From JACCTU01 sp963788055 (lineage in GTDB: Bacteria > Actinomycetota > Thermoleophilia > Gaiellales > Gaiellaceae), in contig CAWBFA010000005.1 of NCBI GenBank assembly GCA_963788055.1, forward strand, positions 744,001 through 808,000: 64,000 nucleotides of DNA, written 5' to 3'. Below the pieces are notes generated by a model. The model did no database searches. It saw nothing but the letters and a program-made list of their open reading frames with translations, and had not been told where the DNA came from. The number at the start of each line of letters is the position of its first letter. The stretch's first letter is position 1. Below are positions 34,139-42,818 of this stretch, one piece after another. The translations under genes were made by a program, and so were the position numbers.

Positions 34139-35026
34139 GTGAAACCGCGGCTCCTCATCGCAGCGGCACTGGCCGCGCTCCTCGTGGCTCCGGCCGCGAC
34201 GCCCGCACCCTTCAGCTCGATCCGGATCGCCGCCTACTACTCATGGTTCCCCGAGGGCTGGACCCACGGCCAGATGGACCCGTTCACGCACTACCGGCCC
34301 TCGCTGGGCTACTACGACGCCGGCCGCCCGAGCGTGATCGACCGGCACATCCGGGCGATGAAGTGGGGTCGAATCAGCGCAGCGACGTACTCGTGGTGGG
34401 GCAAAGGCAGCCAGACGGATACGCGCTTCGCCGCCTATCTCGCCGCCGGTGGGAAGCTCGGCTTCCAGTGGGCGATCTACCACGAGCTCGAGGGCTACGG
34501 CGACCCCTCGGTGGAGTCGATCCGCGCCGACCTCGAGTACATCCGCGACACGTACGCGTCGAGCCCGGGCTACCTGAAGCTCGGCGGACGCCCCGTCGTC
34601 TTCGTCTACGGCGACGCGGACGACGGCAAGAACTGCGGCTCCGCGACGCGCTGGGCGGCGGCAAACCAGACCGTCGGCGCGTACCTCGTCCTCCGTACCT
34701 TCAAGGGCTACCGCGCGTGCGAGGCGAGCATCGACGGCTGGCACCCGTACTCGGCGAACAAGAACGAGTTCGATCTCTTCCCGTTTGCGTACTCCATCTC
34801 GCCCGGCTTCTACTTCGCGAAGGACAGCCGTCCCATGCGCCGTCGTAGCGTCCGCTCGTGGGCGAGGATGGTGCACCGCATGGTCGACTCGCCGGCGCAG
34901 TTCCACTTCGTGATCAGCTTCAACGAGTGGGGCGAGGGAACGGCGATCGAGAGCGCCGTCCAATGGTCGAGCCCATCAGGGTACGGCCGTTACCTCGACG
35001 TCCTGCACGCGGTCCAGACGCGCTGA
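34139..35026 (+). CDS. Secreted GH99-like (endo-alpha-mannosidase/mannanase-type) glycoside hydrolase domain protein
   Basis: From the GTG at 34139 the 295-residue product begins with a signal peptide (KPRLLIAAALAALLVAPAAT). It then has AAYYSWFPEGW, MDPFTHYRPSLGYYD, AMKWGRISAATYSWWGKGS, a VFVYGD segment and FVISFNEWGEGTAIESA, the pattern of GH99-like/WbsX-type TIM-barrel domains. It probably acts on an extracellular glycan; specificity is unknown. Confidence 0.72.
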   Translation: MKPRLLIAAALAALLVAPAATPAPFSSIRIAAYYSWFPEGWTHGQMDPFTHYRPSLGYYDAGRPSVIDRHIRAMKWGRISAATYSWWGKGSQTDTRFAAYLAAGGKLGFQWAIYHELEGYGDPSVESIRADLEYIRDTYASSPGYLKLGGRPVVFVYGDADDGKNCGSATRWAAANQTVGAYLVLRTFKGYRACEASIDGWHPYSANKNEFDLFPFAYSISPGFYFAKDSRPMRRRSVRSWARMVHRMVDSPAQFHFVISFNEWGEGTAIESAVQWSSPSGYGRYLDVLHAVQTR

Positions 35027-35148
35027 GCGTTCCCCGCGGCGCTCGAGTGGTGGCGCCAAGTGCCCGGCGGCGCCGACGGGCTCGATCGGTTGCCGCGCCT
35101 CGTCGCCGAATGCGTGGGCGAGTGGTCGCTGTGGCACGACTGCTCCTC

Positions 35149-35154
35149 TAGGCT
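35149..35154 (+). promoter_or_regulatory. -10 element TAGGCT for a leaderless transcript
   Basis: TAGGCT ends exactly six bases before the GTG start at 35161. Confidence 0.45.
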
Positions 35155-35160
35155 ACGACC

Positions 35161-35703
35161 GTGCCGGAGGCCGAGCTCGAGCAGACCGAGGACGGCGCCG
35201 TTCCGAAGAGCGCCGGCTGGTTCGTGGTGAACGCACGCGACGCGCGCTGGATGCATCACGACGTCATGGGCTCGGCGGTCACTTTCGAGGGCGATGCGAA
35301 GTTTCCCGAGCTCGGGATCAACATCGGCGTCGGACAGCCGGGGCAACCGGCGTCCATGTACCACGGCGAGAACGCGCAGGAGGACTTCCTCATCCTCGCG
35401 GGCGAGGCCGTGCTGGTGATCGAGGGCGAGGAGCGGCGGCTCAAGCAGTGGGACTTCGTGCATTGCCCGCCGATGACCGAGCACGTGATCGTGGCATCCG
35501 GCGACGAGCCGTGCATAGTGCTCGCGGTCGGCACCCGGCCGGAGGGGTTCGGGCGGGCGGTCGAGATCGTGTACTCGAGGAACGAGATGGCCGCTGCGCA
35601 CGGTGCGAGCGTCGAGGTCGAGACGAGACTGCCGCAGGAGGCGTACGCCCCGTACGGACGGCCGTCGCACGGACGCTACCGCGAGGGCGACCTGCCCGAT
35701 TGA
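35161..35703 (+). CDS. Cupin-domain protein
   Basis: The 180-residue protein has a single cupin barrel: MYHGENAQEDFLILAGEAVLVIEGEERRLKQWDFVHCPPMTEHVIVAS matches the two conserved cupin motifs with His/Glu metal ligands. The C-terminal tail is polar. Cupins of this kind are isomerases, dioxygenases or sensors. Nothing here narrows it down. The start is supported by a TAGGCT -10 six bases upstream. Confidence 0.78.
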   Translation: MPEAELEQTEDGAVPKSAGWFVVNARDARWMHHDVMGSAVTFEGDAKFPELGINIGVGQPGQPASMYHGENAQEDFLILAGEAVLVIEGEERRLKQWDFVHCPPMTEHVIVASGDEPCIVLAVGTRPEGFGRAVEIVYSRNEMAAAHGASVEVETRLPQEAYAPYGRPSHGRYREGDLPD

Positions 35704-35715
35704 CGCTTTCGCCGG

Positions 35716-35721
35716 TACCCT
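35716..35721 (+). promoter_or_regulatory. -10 element TACCCT for a leaderless transcript
   Basis: TACCCT ends six bases before the GTG start of typA at 35728. Confidence 0.45.
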
Positions 35722-35727
35722 CGACGG

Positions 35728-37566
35728 GTGCCGCTCCGCAAAAACATCCGCAACGTCGCGATCGTCGCTCACGTCGATCACGGCAAGACGACGCTCGTCG
35801 ACGCCATGCTCTGGCAGGCCGGCTCATTTCGTGCGAACCAGGACGTCAACGAGCGCGTGATGGACTCGATGGACCTCGAGCGCGAGAAGGGGATCACGAT
35901 CCTCGCGAAGAACACCGCAGTCCGCTACGGCGACGTCAAGGTCAACATCGTCGACACGCCCGGGCACGCCGACTTCGGCGGTGAGGTCGAGCGCGCCCTG
36001 ACGATGGTCGACGGCGTGCTGTTGCTCGTCGACGCGAGCGAGGGGCCGCTGCCGCAGACGCGCTTCGTCCTGCGCAAGGCGCTCGAGGCGCGGCTGCCGG
36101 TGGTCCTCGTCGTCAACAAGGTCGACCGGCCCGACGCGCGCCTCGAGGAAGTCGTGAACGAGGTGTACGAGCTCTTCCTCGACCTCGACGCCGACGAGAG
36201 CCAGATCGAGTTCCCGATCGTCTACTCGAACGCGCGGGCCGGGAAGGCGGGGCTCGAGGCCGACGCGCTCGCCGACGACCTGCGGCCGCTGTTCGAGACG
36301 CTGCTCGAGCGGATCCCGCCGCCGCTCTACGAGGCGGGCCATCCGTTGCAGGCGCACGTGACGAACCTCGACGCCTCGCCGTATCTCGGCCGGCTCGCGC
36401 TCTGCCGTGTCCGCGAGGGGACGATCCGCAAGGGGCAGCAGGTCGCGTGGTGTCGTGCCGACGGTCGGATCGAGCGCGTGAAGGTGACGGAGCTCTTCGT
36501 GACGGAGGCGCTCGACCGCGTCGACGCCGAGGAGGCCGGGCCGGGCGAGCTGATCGCGGTCGCGGGCATCCCCGAGGTCACGATCGGCGAGACGCTCGCG
36601 GACCCCGACGACCCGCGCCCGCTGCCGGTGATCATGATCGACGAGCCGAGCCTCTCGATGACCGTCGGCACGAACACCTCACCGCTCGCGGGCCAGGACG
36701 GCACGCGCCTGACCGCGACGATGGTCAAGGTGCGCCTCGACCAGGAGCTGGTCGGCAACGTTTCGCTTCGCGTGCTCCCCACCGAACGGCCGGACGCGTG
36801 GGAGGTGCAGGGTCGCGGCGAGCTTCAGCTCGCGGTGCTCGTCGAGCTGATGCGCCGCGAGGGCTTCGAGCTCACGGTCGGCAAGCCGCAGGTCGTCACG
36901 CGCGAGATCGACGGCAACGTCCACGAGCCCGTCGAGAGGCTCGCGATCGACGCGCCGGAGGACTACGTCGGCGTGATCACGCAGCTGCTCGCGCTGCGCA
37001 AGGGGCGCATGGAGCACATGGTCAACCACGGCACCGGCTGGGTGAGGATGGAGTACCTCGTGCCGGCGCGCGGGCTGATCGGCTTCCGGACCGAATTCCT
37101 GACCGAGACGCGCGGGACCGGGATCCTCCACCACGTCTTCGAGGGCTACGAGCCCTGGCACGGCGAGTTGCGTACGCGTCCGACCGGCAGCCTGGTCGCC
37201 GACCGCCGCGGTCCGACGACCGCGTTCGCACTCTTCAACCTCCAGGAGCGGGGCCAGCTCTTCGTCGCGCCGGGCGTCGAGGTGTACGAGGGGATGGTCG
37301 TCGGGGAGAACGCCCGTGCCGAGGACCTCGACGTGAACCCCACGAAGGAGAAGAAGCTCACCAACATGCGCTCCTCGACCTCCGACGAGCTCGTGCGCCT
37401 GATCCCGCCTCGCCCGCTGTCGCTCGAGCAGGCGCTCGAGTTCATCCGCGAGGACGAGTGCGTGGAGGTGACGCCGTCGAACGTTCGCCTCCGCAAGGTG
37501 GAGCTGACGGCGCAGAAGCGCGCGACCGTGGCGTCGCGGAAGGCCCGCGGTCTGGCCGCGGTTTAG
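35728..37566 (+). CDS. typA: Translational GTPase TypA/BipA
   Basis: The 612-residue GTPase has G1 AHVDHGKTT, the switch region MDLEREKGITILAKN, G3 DTPGHADFGGEVER, G4 NKVDRPDAR, the beta-barrel domain 2, EF-G-like domains III and V (RGLIGFRTEFLTETRGTG) and the TypA-specific C-terminal domain (KEKKLTNMRSSTSDELVRL). It binds ribosomes and helps 50S assembly and stress adaptation. Length and motif order are normal. The start is a GTG with a TACCCT -10 six bases upstream. Confidence 0.95.
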   Translation: MPLRKNIRNVAIVAHVDHGKTTLVDAMLWQAGSFRANQDVNERVMDSMDLEREKGITILAKNTAVRYGDVKVNIVDTPGHADFGGEVERALTMVDGVLLLVDASEGPLPQTRFVLRKALEARLPVVLVVNKVDRPDARLEEVVNEVYELFLDLDADESQIEFPIVYSNARAGKAGLEADALADDLRPLFETLLERIPPPLYEAGHPLQAHVTNLDASPYLGRLALCRVREGTIRKGQQVAWCRADGRIERVKVTELFVTEALDRVDAEEAGPGELIAVAGIPEVTIGETLADPDDPRPLPVIMIDEPSLSMTVGTNTSPLAGQDGTRLTATMVKVRLDQELVGNVSLRVLPTERPDAWEVQGRGELQLAVLVELMRREGFELTVGKPQVVTREIDGNVHEPVERLAIDAPEDYVGVITQLLALRKGRMEHMVNHGTGWVRMEYLVPARGLIGFRTEFLTETRGTGILHHVFEGYEPWHGELRTRPTGSLVADRRGPTTAFALFNLQERGQLFVAPGVEVYEGMVVGENARAEDLDVNPTKEKKLTNMRSSTSDELVRLIPPRPLSLEQALEFIREDECVEVTPSNVRLRKVELTAQKRATVASRKARGLAAV

Positions 37567-37574
37567 CGGTCGTC

Positions 37575-37580
37575 TAGGAT
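37575..37580 (+). promoter_or_regulatory. -10 element TAGGAT for a leaderless transcript
   Basis: TAGGAT ends six bases before the ATG at 37587. Confidence 0.45.
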
Positions 37581-37586
37581 CGTCCC

Positions 37587-38420
37587 ATGCGAGCGGGGTC
37601 GCTCAGACTCGTTTTGCGGGTCTCGTTCTTGGCGCTCGCTGCGTCCCTGCTGCTGTCTGCCGGCGCGCCTGCCGCGAGCTTGCCCGACTACCGCTGCTGC
37701 TTCCGGCTCGACGCGCTCATGACCGGGCGGCTCGACACTGTGTACGACGACAAGCCCGGCAAGCCCAGCGACGACGAGCGGGCGACCTGGACCTTCATGA
37801 CCAGCGAGCTGCTCGTGTACTCCGTCACGGGAGGTGGCCCGCGGCTGCAGCGTGCATCGTCACGTCGGGGGGGACCCTGGCCGCAAACCGACGGCCCCGG
37901 CGTCGCCTTCGGCGTGGGTCGCGTGACGACGCATGACCGCACGCGTGGCACGTGCGACAGCGAAGACTCGAGCCGCGTCTACACAGTCGCGCCGAACTTG
38001 ATGAACCGTTTCTACAGAGGGCCGCAGGGTCGCCATCTCAGGGTCGAGGTGGGGCGTGCCGTCGCCGACATCGGAGGGAAAGCAGACAGGGCGTGCGACC
38101 AGACTCAACACGGCGTGAGGACCGGTCCTCTCGACGGGCTCAGCGCGGGCGGGCCCACGTCGCACCTGCTCGTTCCGCCGACGCGCGCTCAGTTCGCGAC
38201 GCTCAAGTCGCGGAAGATCCGGCGCGTGCGCAGATTCGGCAAGGACGTCGTCCACAATCCGATCCTCAGCACTCTGATCCCGCACAAGACGACGGGCTTC
38301 GTGCTCGTCGAGGTGTGCATCACGCACGTCTCTCCCGCTCGGGTCAAATCCGAGGCGGCAAAGATCCGCGCCCTCGTCGGCAAGGCGCCGACGCCGGTCA
38401 GCTCGCTCCGCTGCGGCTAG
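37587..38420 (+). CDS. Secreted protein of unknown function
   Basis: The 277-residue protein has a signal peptide (SLRLVLRVSFLALAASLLLSAGAPAAS) and a mature part with several cysteines (YRCCFRLDALMTGRLD, TRGTCDSEDSSR, CITHVSP, LRCG), suggesting extracytoplasmic disulfides. I do not recognise a family. It converges on the 38428 gene with a 7-base gap. The ATG has a TAGGAT -10 six bases upstream. Confidence 0.65.
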   Translation: MRAGSLRLVLRVSFLALAASLLLSAGAPAASLPDYRCCFRLDALMTGRLDTVYDDKPGKPSDDERATWTFMTSELLVYSVTGGGPRLQRASSRRGGPWPQTDGPGVAFGVGRVTTHDRTRGTCDSEDSSRVYTVAPNLMNRFYRGPQGRHLRVEVGRAVADIGGKADRACDQTQHGVRTGPLDGLSAGGPTSHLLVPPTRAQFATLKSRKIRRVRRFGKDVVHNPILSTLIPHKTTGFVLVEVCITHVSPARVKSEAAKIRALVGKAPTPVSSLRCG

Positions 38421-38427
38421 CCGCGCT

Positions 38428-39342
38428 CTACGTCGGCGGCACGATCCGAACACCTCGGTTGAACGCGAGGTAGCGGTGCTGCATGAAGTGCGCGGTCGCC
38501 GTCATGCGCAGCTCGATCGGGCGCGCGGTGGCGCGGTCGAACGTGCCTGTGAACCAGGCGGGCACGCCGGGGTCGAGCCACGAGAGCGTGACGCGGCGCG
38601 GCGTGCTGCGCAGCACGTAGGCGTTCGCGCTTCGCGTGCCCCACGGCGACAGAGGCTGCGGCAGGAGCGTCGAGGCCGACTGCTTCCACGGAGCCCCCAC
38701 CTTCGGGCGGTCCCAGCGCGTTCGGCCGATCACGATACCGCCGGCCCCGGCGCGGATCGCGTACTCGAGCTTGTTCGGCGCCTCGAGCTTCCACGTCGTG
38801 AGGATCGAGTGCCCGGGGCCGGAGGAAAGCCGTTCGACGAAAAGGACCGAGCGCAAACCGCGGAACGCTCGAGTCGCGCGTGCGAGGAACGCGCTGCCGC
38901 TCGCGGGAACCCAACGCCCCGGCAGCGGAAAGGCGATCGACCGGAACGCCCCGGCGCCGGTGATGTTCACGCCGAAGCGGGTCGGCGTGCGAACCGGCAG
39001 CGACGCCGAGTAGCAGCCTTGGCCGCACTGGCGCGCCGCACTCGACGCACTGCTCGTCGCGGTGCCGGCGATGAGCTCGACGTCGAGCCCGTCGACGCTT
39101 CCGCCCGTGCCGATGATCGTCGCCATCAGGCGCAAGGGCATTCCCGGCCGGACCGCGAGCGCGACCGCGAGCTCGCGCGAATCGCGCGCGAGCACGACGT
39201 ACCCGCGCGGGGGCAGGACCGCCGGCGCAGGCTCGCGGACGGCGTTCGGAGCGGCGGGTGCGTCGTTGCCGTCTCGGAGCGCGAAGAGCGCGACCGGAGC
39301 GGCCGCCGCGACGATCACCAGCAGCGTCAGGAGTCGGTGCAC
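38428..39342 (-). CDS. Secreted or membrane-anchored protein of unknown function
   Basis: From the GTG at 39342 (304 residues) the protein starts with a hydrophobic segment (LLTLLVIVAAAAPVALFALR), then a Pro/Ala-rich stretch and a beta-rich mature domain with a GQGCYSASLPV cysteine pair and ends FNRGVRIVPPT. It resembles the secreted proteins with an N-terminal anchor found near copper or sugar uptake genes in Actinobacteria, but I cannot assign a family. Confidence 0.6.
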   Translation of the reverse strand: MHRLLTLLVIVAAAAPVALFALRDGNDAPAAPNAVREPAPAVLPPRGYVVLARDSRELAVALAVRPGMPLRLMATIIGTGGSVDGLDVELIAGTATSSASSAARQCGQGCYSASLPVRTPTRFGVNITGAGAFRSIAFPLPGRWVPASGSAFLARATRAFRGLRSVLFVERLSSGPGHSILTTWKLEAPNKLEYAIRAGAGGIVIGRTRWDRPKVGAPWKQSASTLLPQPLSPWGTRSANAYVLRSTPRRVTLSWLDPGVPAWFTGTFDRATARPIELRMTATAHFMQHRYLAFNRGVRIVPPT

Positions 39343-39408
39343 GGATCCATGCTGCCTAAGAAGAGACAGGGCCCGCACAGCGTGAGCTGCACGGGCCCGC
39401 CGCACGAC

Positions 39409-39765
39409 CTAGGTGACTTTCAGCGTCCCCTTCATGCCGCCTGCGGCATGACCGGGGACGGTGCAGAGATACGGCTTCGAGCCCTTGCTCAGCGTGACCT
39501 TGAACAGGACCGTCTTGCCCTTGCCGACCATCTTGGACTTCTTGCCCGCGATCTTGAAGTCGTGCGGGAGCGCGCCCTTGTTGACGAGCTTGAACGTCAC
39601 GACACCGCGAGGAACGGTCCGCTTCGAGAGGATGAACTTGAACTCCTTCATCGTCACGGTGACGGTTGTTGCGTTCTGTGACGTCGCCTTCGTCGAAGCG
39701 ACGGGTGCGTAGCTGAGTGCGGCGAGCGCTGTCACCAGCGCGAGCGCGAACCAACGTGCTTTCAT
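39409..39765 (-). CDS. Secreted cupredoxin (blue-copper) protein
   Basis: The ATG at 39765 gives a 118-residue protein: signal peptide (RWFALALVTALAALSYAPVAS), then a cupredoxin domain with the His ligand in ALPHDFKIAG and the Cys-His-Met set in YLCTVPGHAAGGMKG. It is a type-1 copper electron carrier exported to the cell surface. It lies downstream of the quinoprotein gene at 39998, so it may accept electrons from it. This is inference. Confidence 0.85.
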   Translation of the reverse strand: MKARWFALALVTALAALSYAPVASTKATSQNATTVTVTMKEFKFILSKRTVPRGVVTFKLVNKGALPHDFKIAGKKSKMVGKGKTVLFKVTLSKGSKPYLCTVPGHAAGGMKGTLKVT

Positions 39766-39834
39766 CGATTGACCTCTCCCTCGGAACTGGGACATCTCCG
39801 CACCATTGTTACCGGACTTTGCGATCTCTGCAGG

Positions 39835-39999
39835 AGGAGGGTCTGACGAAACAGGCGCTGTGCCGCCGGGCCGCGCTGGGCGGCGCGATGCGGCGTCCTC
39901 AGTCGCGCCCGTTTCCAGTGGATACGAACGCTCCCTGCGTCCTTGCCTCGCACCACCCAGCGCACCCCGACGACGAGGCCTGTTCCGCCAGACCCTCCT
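39835..39999. repeat. 165-bp palindromic intergenic element, copy 2
   Basis: The outer arms AGGAGGGTCTG and CAGACCCTCCT (with further imperfect pairing) flank CCTCAGTCGCGCCC (39897-39910), a small hairpin and a 21-base block (39926-39946) identical to the centre of the 4532-4693 element. One arm overlaps the stop of the PQQ gene, just as the other copy overlaps a stop codon. The arms differ in sequence from copy 1. Confidence 0.7.
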
Positions 40000-42811
40000 A
40001 GCGAGGCAGCCGGAGCCGCAGCAGTCCCTGGGGAGCCTGGGCTCCGGGTGACGCGGGGAAGAGGCTGGGCGTCACCGCGCGGCCCGGACCGGCCACCGCT
40101 CGGGAGAACACCGGCCCTCGGTCCATCCAGAACGAGACGGCCTTGCCCCTGGCCGAGGCGGGCAGGACGAGTCGGAACCTGCCCCTCGAGTCGGGCCAGG
40201 TCGCGGAGACCGGCTGCACGGTGCGGCCGCCGCTCGCGACGCCGATCATCAGCGCGTCGTACACGCCCCCGACGTACGAGCCGACGTCGGACGACGACAT
40301 CTGCCCGCCCCCGGTCGGGAGCTTGATGTCGAGCGTTGCGCTGCGAAGGCGCTTGAACGAGACGTTTCTGCCGCCGGGGAACGCGTACGAGGTGTCCCCG
40401 AGCGTCACCTGAACCTGCAGCGGCACCGGGTCTGCACCCTCCTCGTCGGAGGCGGTGTAGAACGAGCTGTAGTTGCCCTGGGCGTCGCTCGGTTCCGAGA
40501 ACGTCCAGAAGTCGCGGTCGAGCGTGCGCGTGACGACCACAGCGTTCTGCACCGGGCGGCCGGCGGAGTCCGTGAGCTTGCCGGAGAGCATGTAGGTGAA
40601 GAGCACCGCCGGCGGCGGCGCAGTGCCGCGCGCGAGCGTCGCGCGGCCGGTGACGAGCACGTTGCCGTTCGCGAGCCGCTGCGCGCGCACGTCGCCGATG
40701 CGGTAGGCGACGTTGATCCCGCCCTTCGCGGCGAGCACGGCGGTGCGGTCAGCAGTGGAGAGCCTGCGTCCGCGCACGGTGGCTCGCGACGCACCGACGA
40801 CCGTGACCACGTGCCGCTTCGGCGTCGTCACGTCGGCGCGGTAGCGGAAGCGTCCCTGCGCATCGGTGAGGCTCAGGAGCTGGTAGCGGTCGACGCGGAT
40901 TCGCGCGCCGCGAACGGGAACGCCGCGCAGAAGGAGACGACCGACGACGATCTGCTCGTTCGACCCGGTCGCCTGCCAGCGGCGGACGAACGGTCGGCTG
41001 CTGACCGAGATCGTGGCGCCCGACGCCGCGCGCGCCGGCGTCGCCGCGCGTGCCGGTGCCGCAGCCGCGAGCGGCGAGCCGAGCAGCACAGGCGGAGGCG
41101 TCGATACGCCCGCTGTCTGACGGAGCGCCGGCAAGTTGGTCGGCGGCGGAGACTGCTGCTTCGAGCCGTCGAGGCCGAACACCTGGATCCTCGTCGCCGT
41201 CCCGCCGTTGGAGGAGGTTGGCGTTCCGCCTACGGTGATCGCGATGTACTGCTTTCCGCCCGCCGTGTAGACCGACGGCCCCGCCGCGATCTGGAAGCCG
41301 GTCTGGAACGTCCAGAGCACCTTCCCCGTGCGCGTCTCGAACGCGCGCAGCACACCGTCGCCGCCGCCGGCGAACCCGAGGCCGCTCGCCGTCGTCGTCA
41401 CGCCGCCGCGCTCAGGCTCCGGCGTGCGGAACTTCCAGACGCGGCGGCCCGTGTTGACGTCGATGGCGCTGATCGAGCCGTGGTTTCGCCAGCCCGGCAG
41501 CAACGTCCCGAAGTCGCCGTTCGCGAGGCCGAGGAAGATGTCGCCGACCAGCTTGCGCTGCTTCTGCGTCGGCGTGAGCTTCTTCTGGATCATCACGCCC
41601 GCCGTCTCGGCCGCGGCGTTGATGATCAGGTTCGTCGCCGGGTCGTACGAGGCGGGTGAGTAGTTCAGCCCACCGATCGCCGCGGGGAAGACCGCGACCG
41701 GCTGTCCCGGCTTGAGCGACGGATGCTCGACGCGGTCGAGCACCTTGACGCGCTGGTAGATCGGGCTGCCGGTGCGCGCGTCGTACGCGAACCAGACGCC
41801 TTCCATCGTCGCCACCGAGACGATGCGGCGCCGCTTGCCTCCGACCCTCGCGTTGTAGACGAGCGGCGGCTGCGCGGTGTCGTAGGCCCACTCGTTGTGA
41901 GCCATCTGCTGCCGCCACCACTTCTGTCGTCCGGTCATCAGGTCGACCGCGATGAGCGAGTCGGTGCGCGGCGCCGGGCCGGGGCGGAGGCTCGGCTGGT
42001 AGAGCGGCGTCGCGGAGCCGGTGCCGAAGTAGACGGTGTTCGTCGTCGTGTCGACCGTGACCGGCGTCCAGACGGCGCCGCCGCCGACGAGCCGGCCGCG
42101 CTTGCGCCACTCGGTCTGCGGCGGCGGGATCGTCCAGTACGGGTTCGCCCAGGCGGGCGTGAGGTTCGTGCGCCAGGCCATCACGAAGCCGCGGATCCCG
42201 TACTCCGAACCTGCTGCGCCCATCAAGATCCGGCCCTTCGCGCAGATCGGCGCGCTCGTCTGCCCGTACCCGTAGTTCGACGACGCGCCCGGAACGGCGG
42301 AGTCCACGGGCACGCGCGCGAGGAGGCGACCGGTCGCCGCGTTCAATGCCACCAGGTGCATGTCGAGCGTCGCGAGGAACAGGCGGCCGCCGCAGTACGC
42401 GACGCCGCGGTTCGCGCGGATGCCGAAGTTCGCGAACAGCGCGGTGTTCGCAGGCTTGTAGCGCCAGATCACGCGGCCCGTCGCACCGTCCATCGCGAAG
42501 ACGTTGTTGTCGGCGGTCGTCACGTAGATCCGGCCGTTGACGATGAGCGGATATGCCTGCTGACCCCGGAGGATTCCGGCGTCGATCGCGCGGAAGTCGA
42601 CGTTGAAGACACGCCCGAGCCGGTCGATGTTCGCCCTCGTGATCTGCCGGAGCGGCGAGTGCCGGTTCTGGTCGAGCGTGCGTCCCCACGTGAGCCAGTT
42701 GCCCGACGCCGAAGGCGTCGCGCCGACCGCAGGCCCGGTGCCCGAGGGTGTGACGGTCAATGTCGCGGCGATCGCAGCGACGAGCAAGGCCACGACGAGG
42801 GGTCTCTGCAT
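39998..42811 (-). CDS. PQQ-type beta-propeller dehydrogenase-like protein with C-terminal regulatory-like domains
   Basis: The 937-residue secreted protein has a signal peptide, then a PQQ-enzyme propeller (about 40-560) with repeated tryptophan-docking segments (VFAMDGATGRVIWRYKP, AYDARTGSPIYQ, VLRAFETRTGKVLWTFQ). A Pro/Ala linker is followed by two carboxypeptidase-regulatory-like beta domains (RGVPVRGARIRVDRYQLLSLTDAQGRFRY and GRPVQNAVVVTRTLD). At the active-site position it reads AHNEWAYDTAQ, so the usual first Asp of the W-D-x-D motif is Ala. Its ATG lies 7 bases after the upstream VWA stop, behind AAGGAG. Confidence 0.82.
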   Translation of the reverse strand: MQRPLVVALLVAAIAATLTVTPSGTGPAVGATPSASGNWLTWGRTLDQNRHSPLRQITRANIDRLGRVFNVDFRAIDAGILRGQQAYPLIVNGRIYVTTADNNVFAMDGATGRVIWRYKPANTALFANFGIRANRGVAYCGGRLFLATLDMHLVALNAATGRLLARVPVDSAVPGASSNYGYGQTSAPICAKGRILMGAAGSEYGIRGFVMAWRTNLTPAWANPYWTIPPPQTEWRKRGRLVGGGAVWTPVTVDTTTNTVYFGTGSATPLYQPSLRPGPAPRTDSLIAVDLMTGRQKWWRQQMAHNEWAYDTAQPPLVYNARVGGKRRRIVSVATMEGVWFAYDARTGSPIYQRVKVLDRVEHPSLKPGQPVAVFPAAIGGLNYSPASYDPATNLIINAAAETAGVMIQKKLTPTQKQRKLVGDIFLGLANGDFGTLLPGWRNHGSISAIDVNTGRRVWKFRTPEPERGGVTTTASGLGFAGGGDGVLRAFETRTGKVLWTFQTGFQIAAGPSVYTAGGKQYIAITVGGTPTSSNGGTATRIQVFGLDGSKQQSPPPTNLPALRQTAGVSTPPPVLLGSPLAAAAPARAATPARAASGATISVSSRPFVRRWQATGSNEQIVVGRLLLRGVPVRGARIRVDRYQLLSLTDAQGRFRYRADVTTPKRHVVTVVGASRATVRGRRLSTADRTAVLAAKGGINVAYRIGDVRAQRLANGNVLVTGRATLARGTAPPPAVLFTYMLSGKLTDSAGRPVQNAVVVTRTLDRDFWTFSEPSDAQGNYSSFYTASDEEGADPVPLQVQVTLGDTSYAFPGGRNVSFKRLRSATLDIKLPTGGGQMSSSDVGSYVGGVYDALMIGVASGGRTVQPVSATWPDSRGRFRLVLPASARGKAVSFWMDRGPVFSRAVAGPGRAVTPSLFPASPGAQAPQGLLRLRLPR

Positions 42812-42818
42812 GCTCTCC

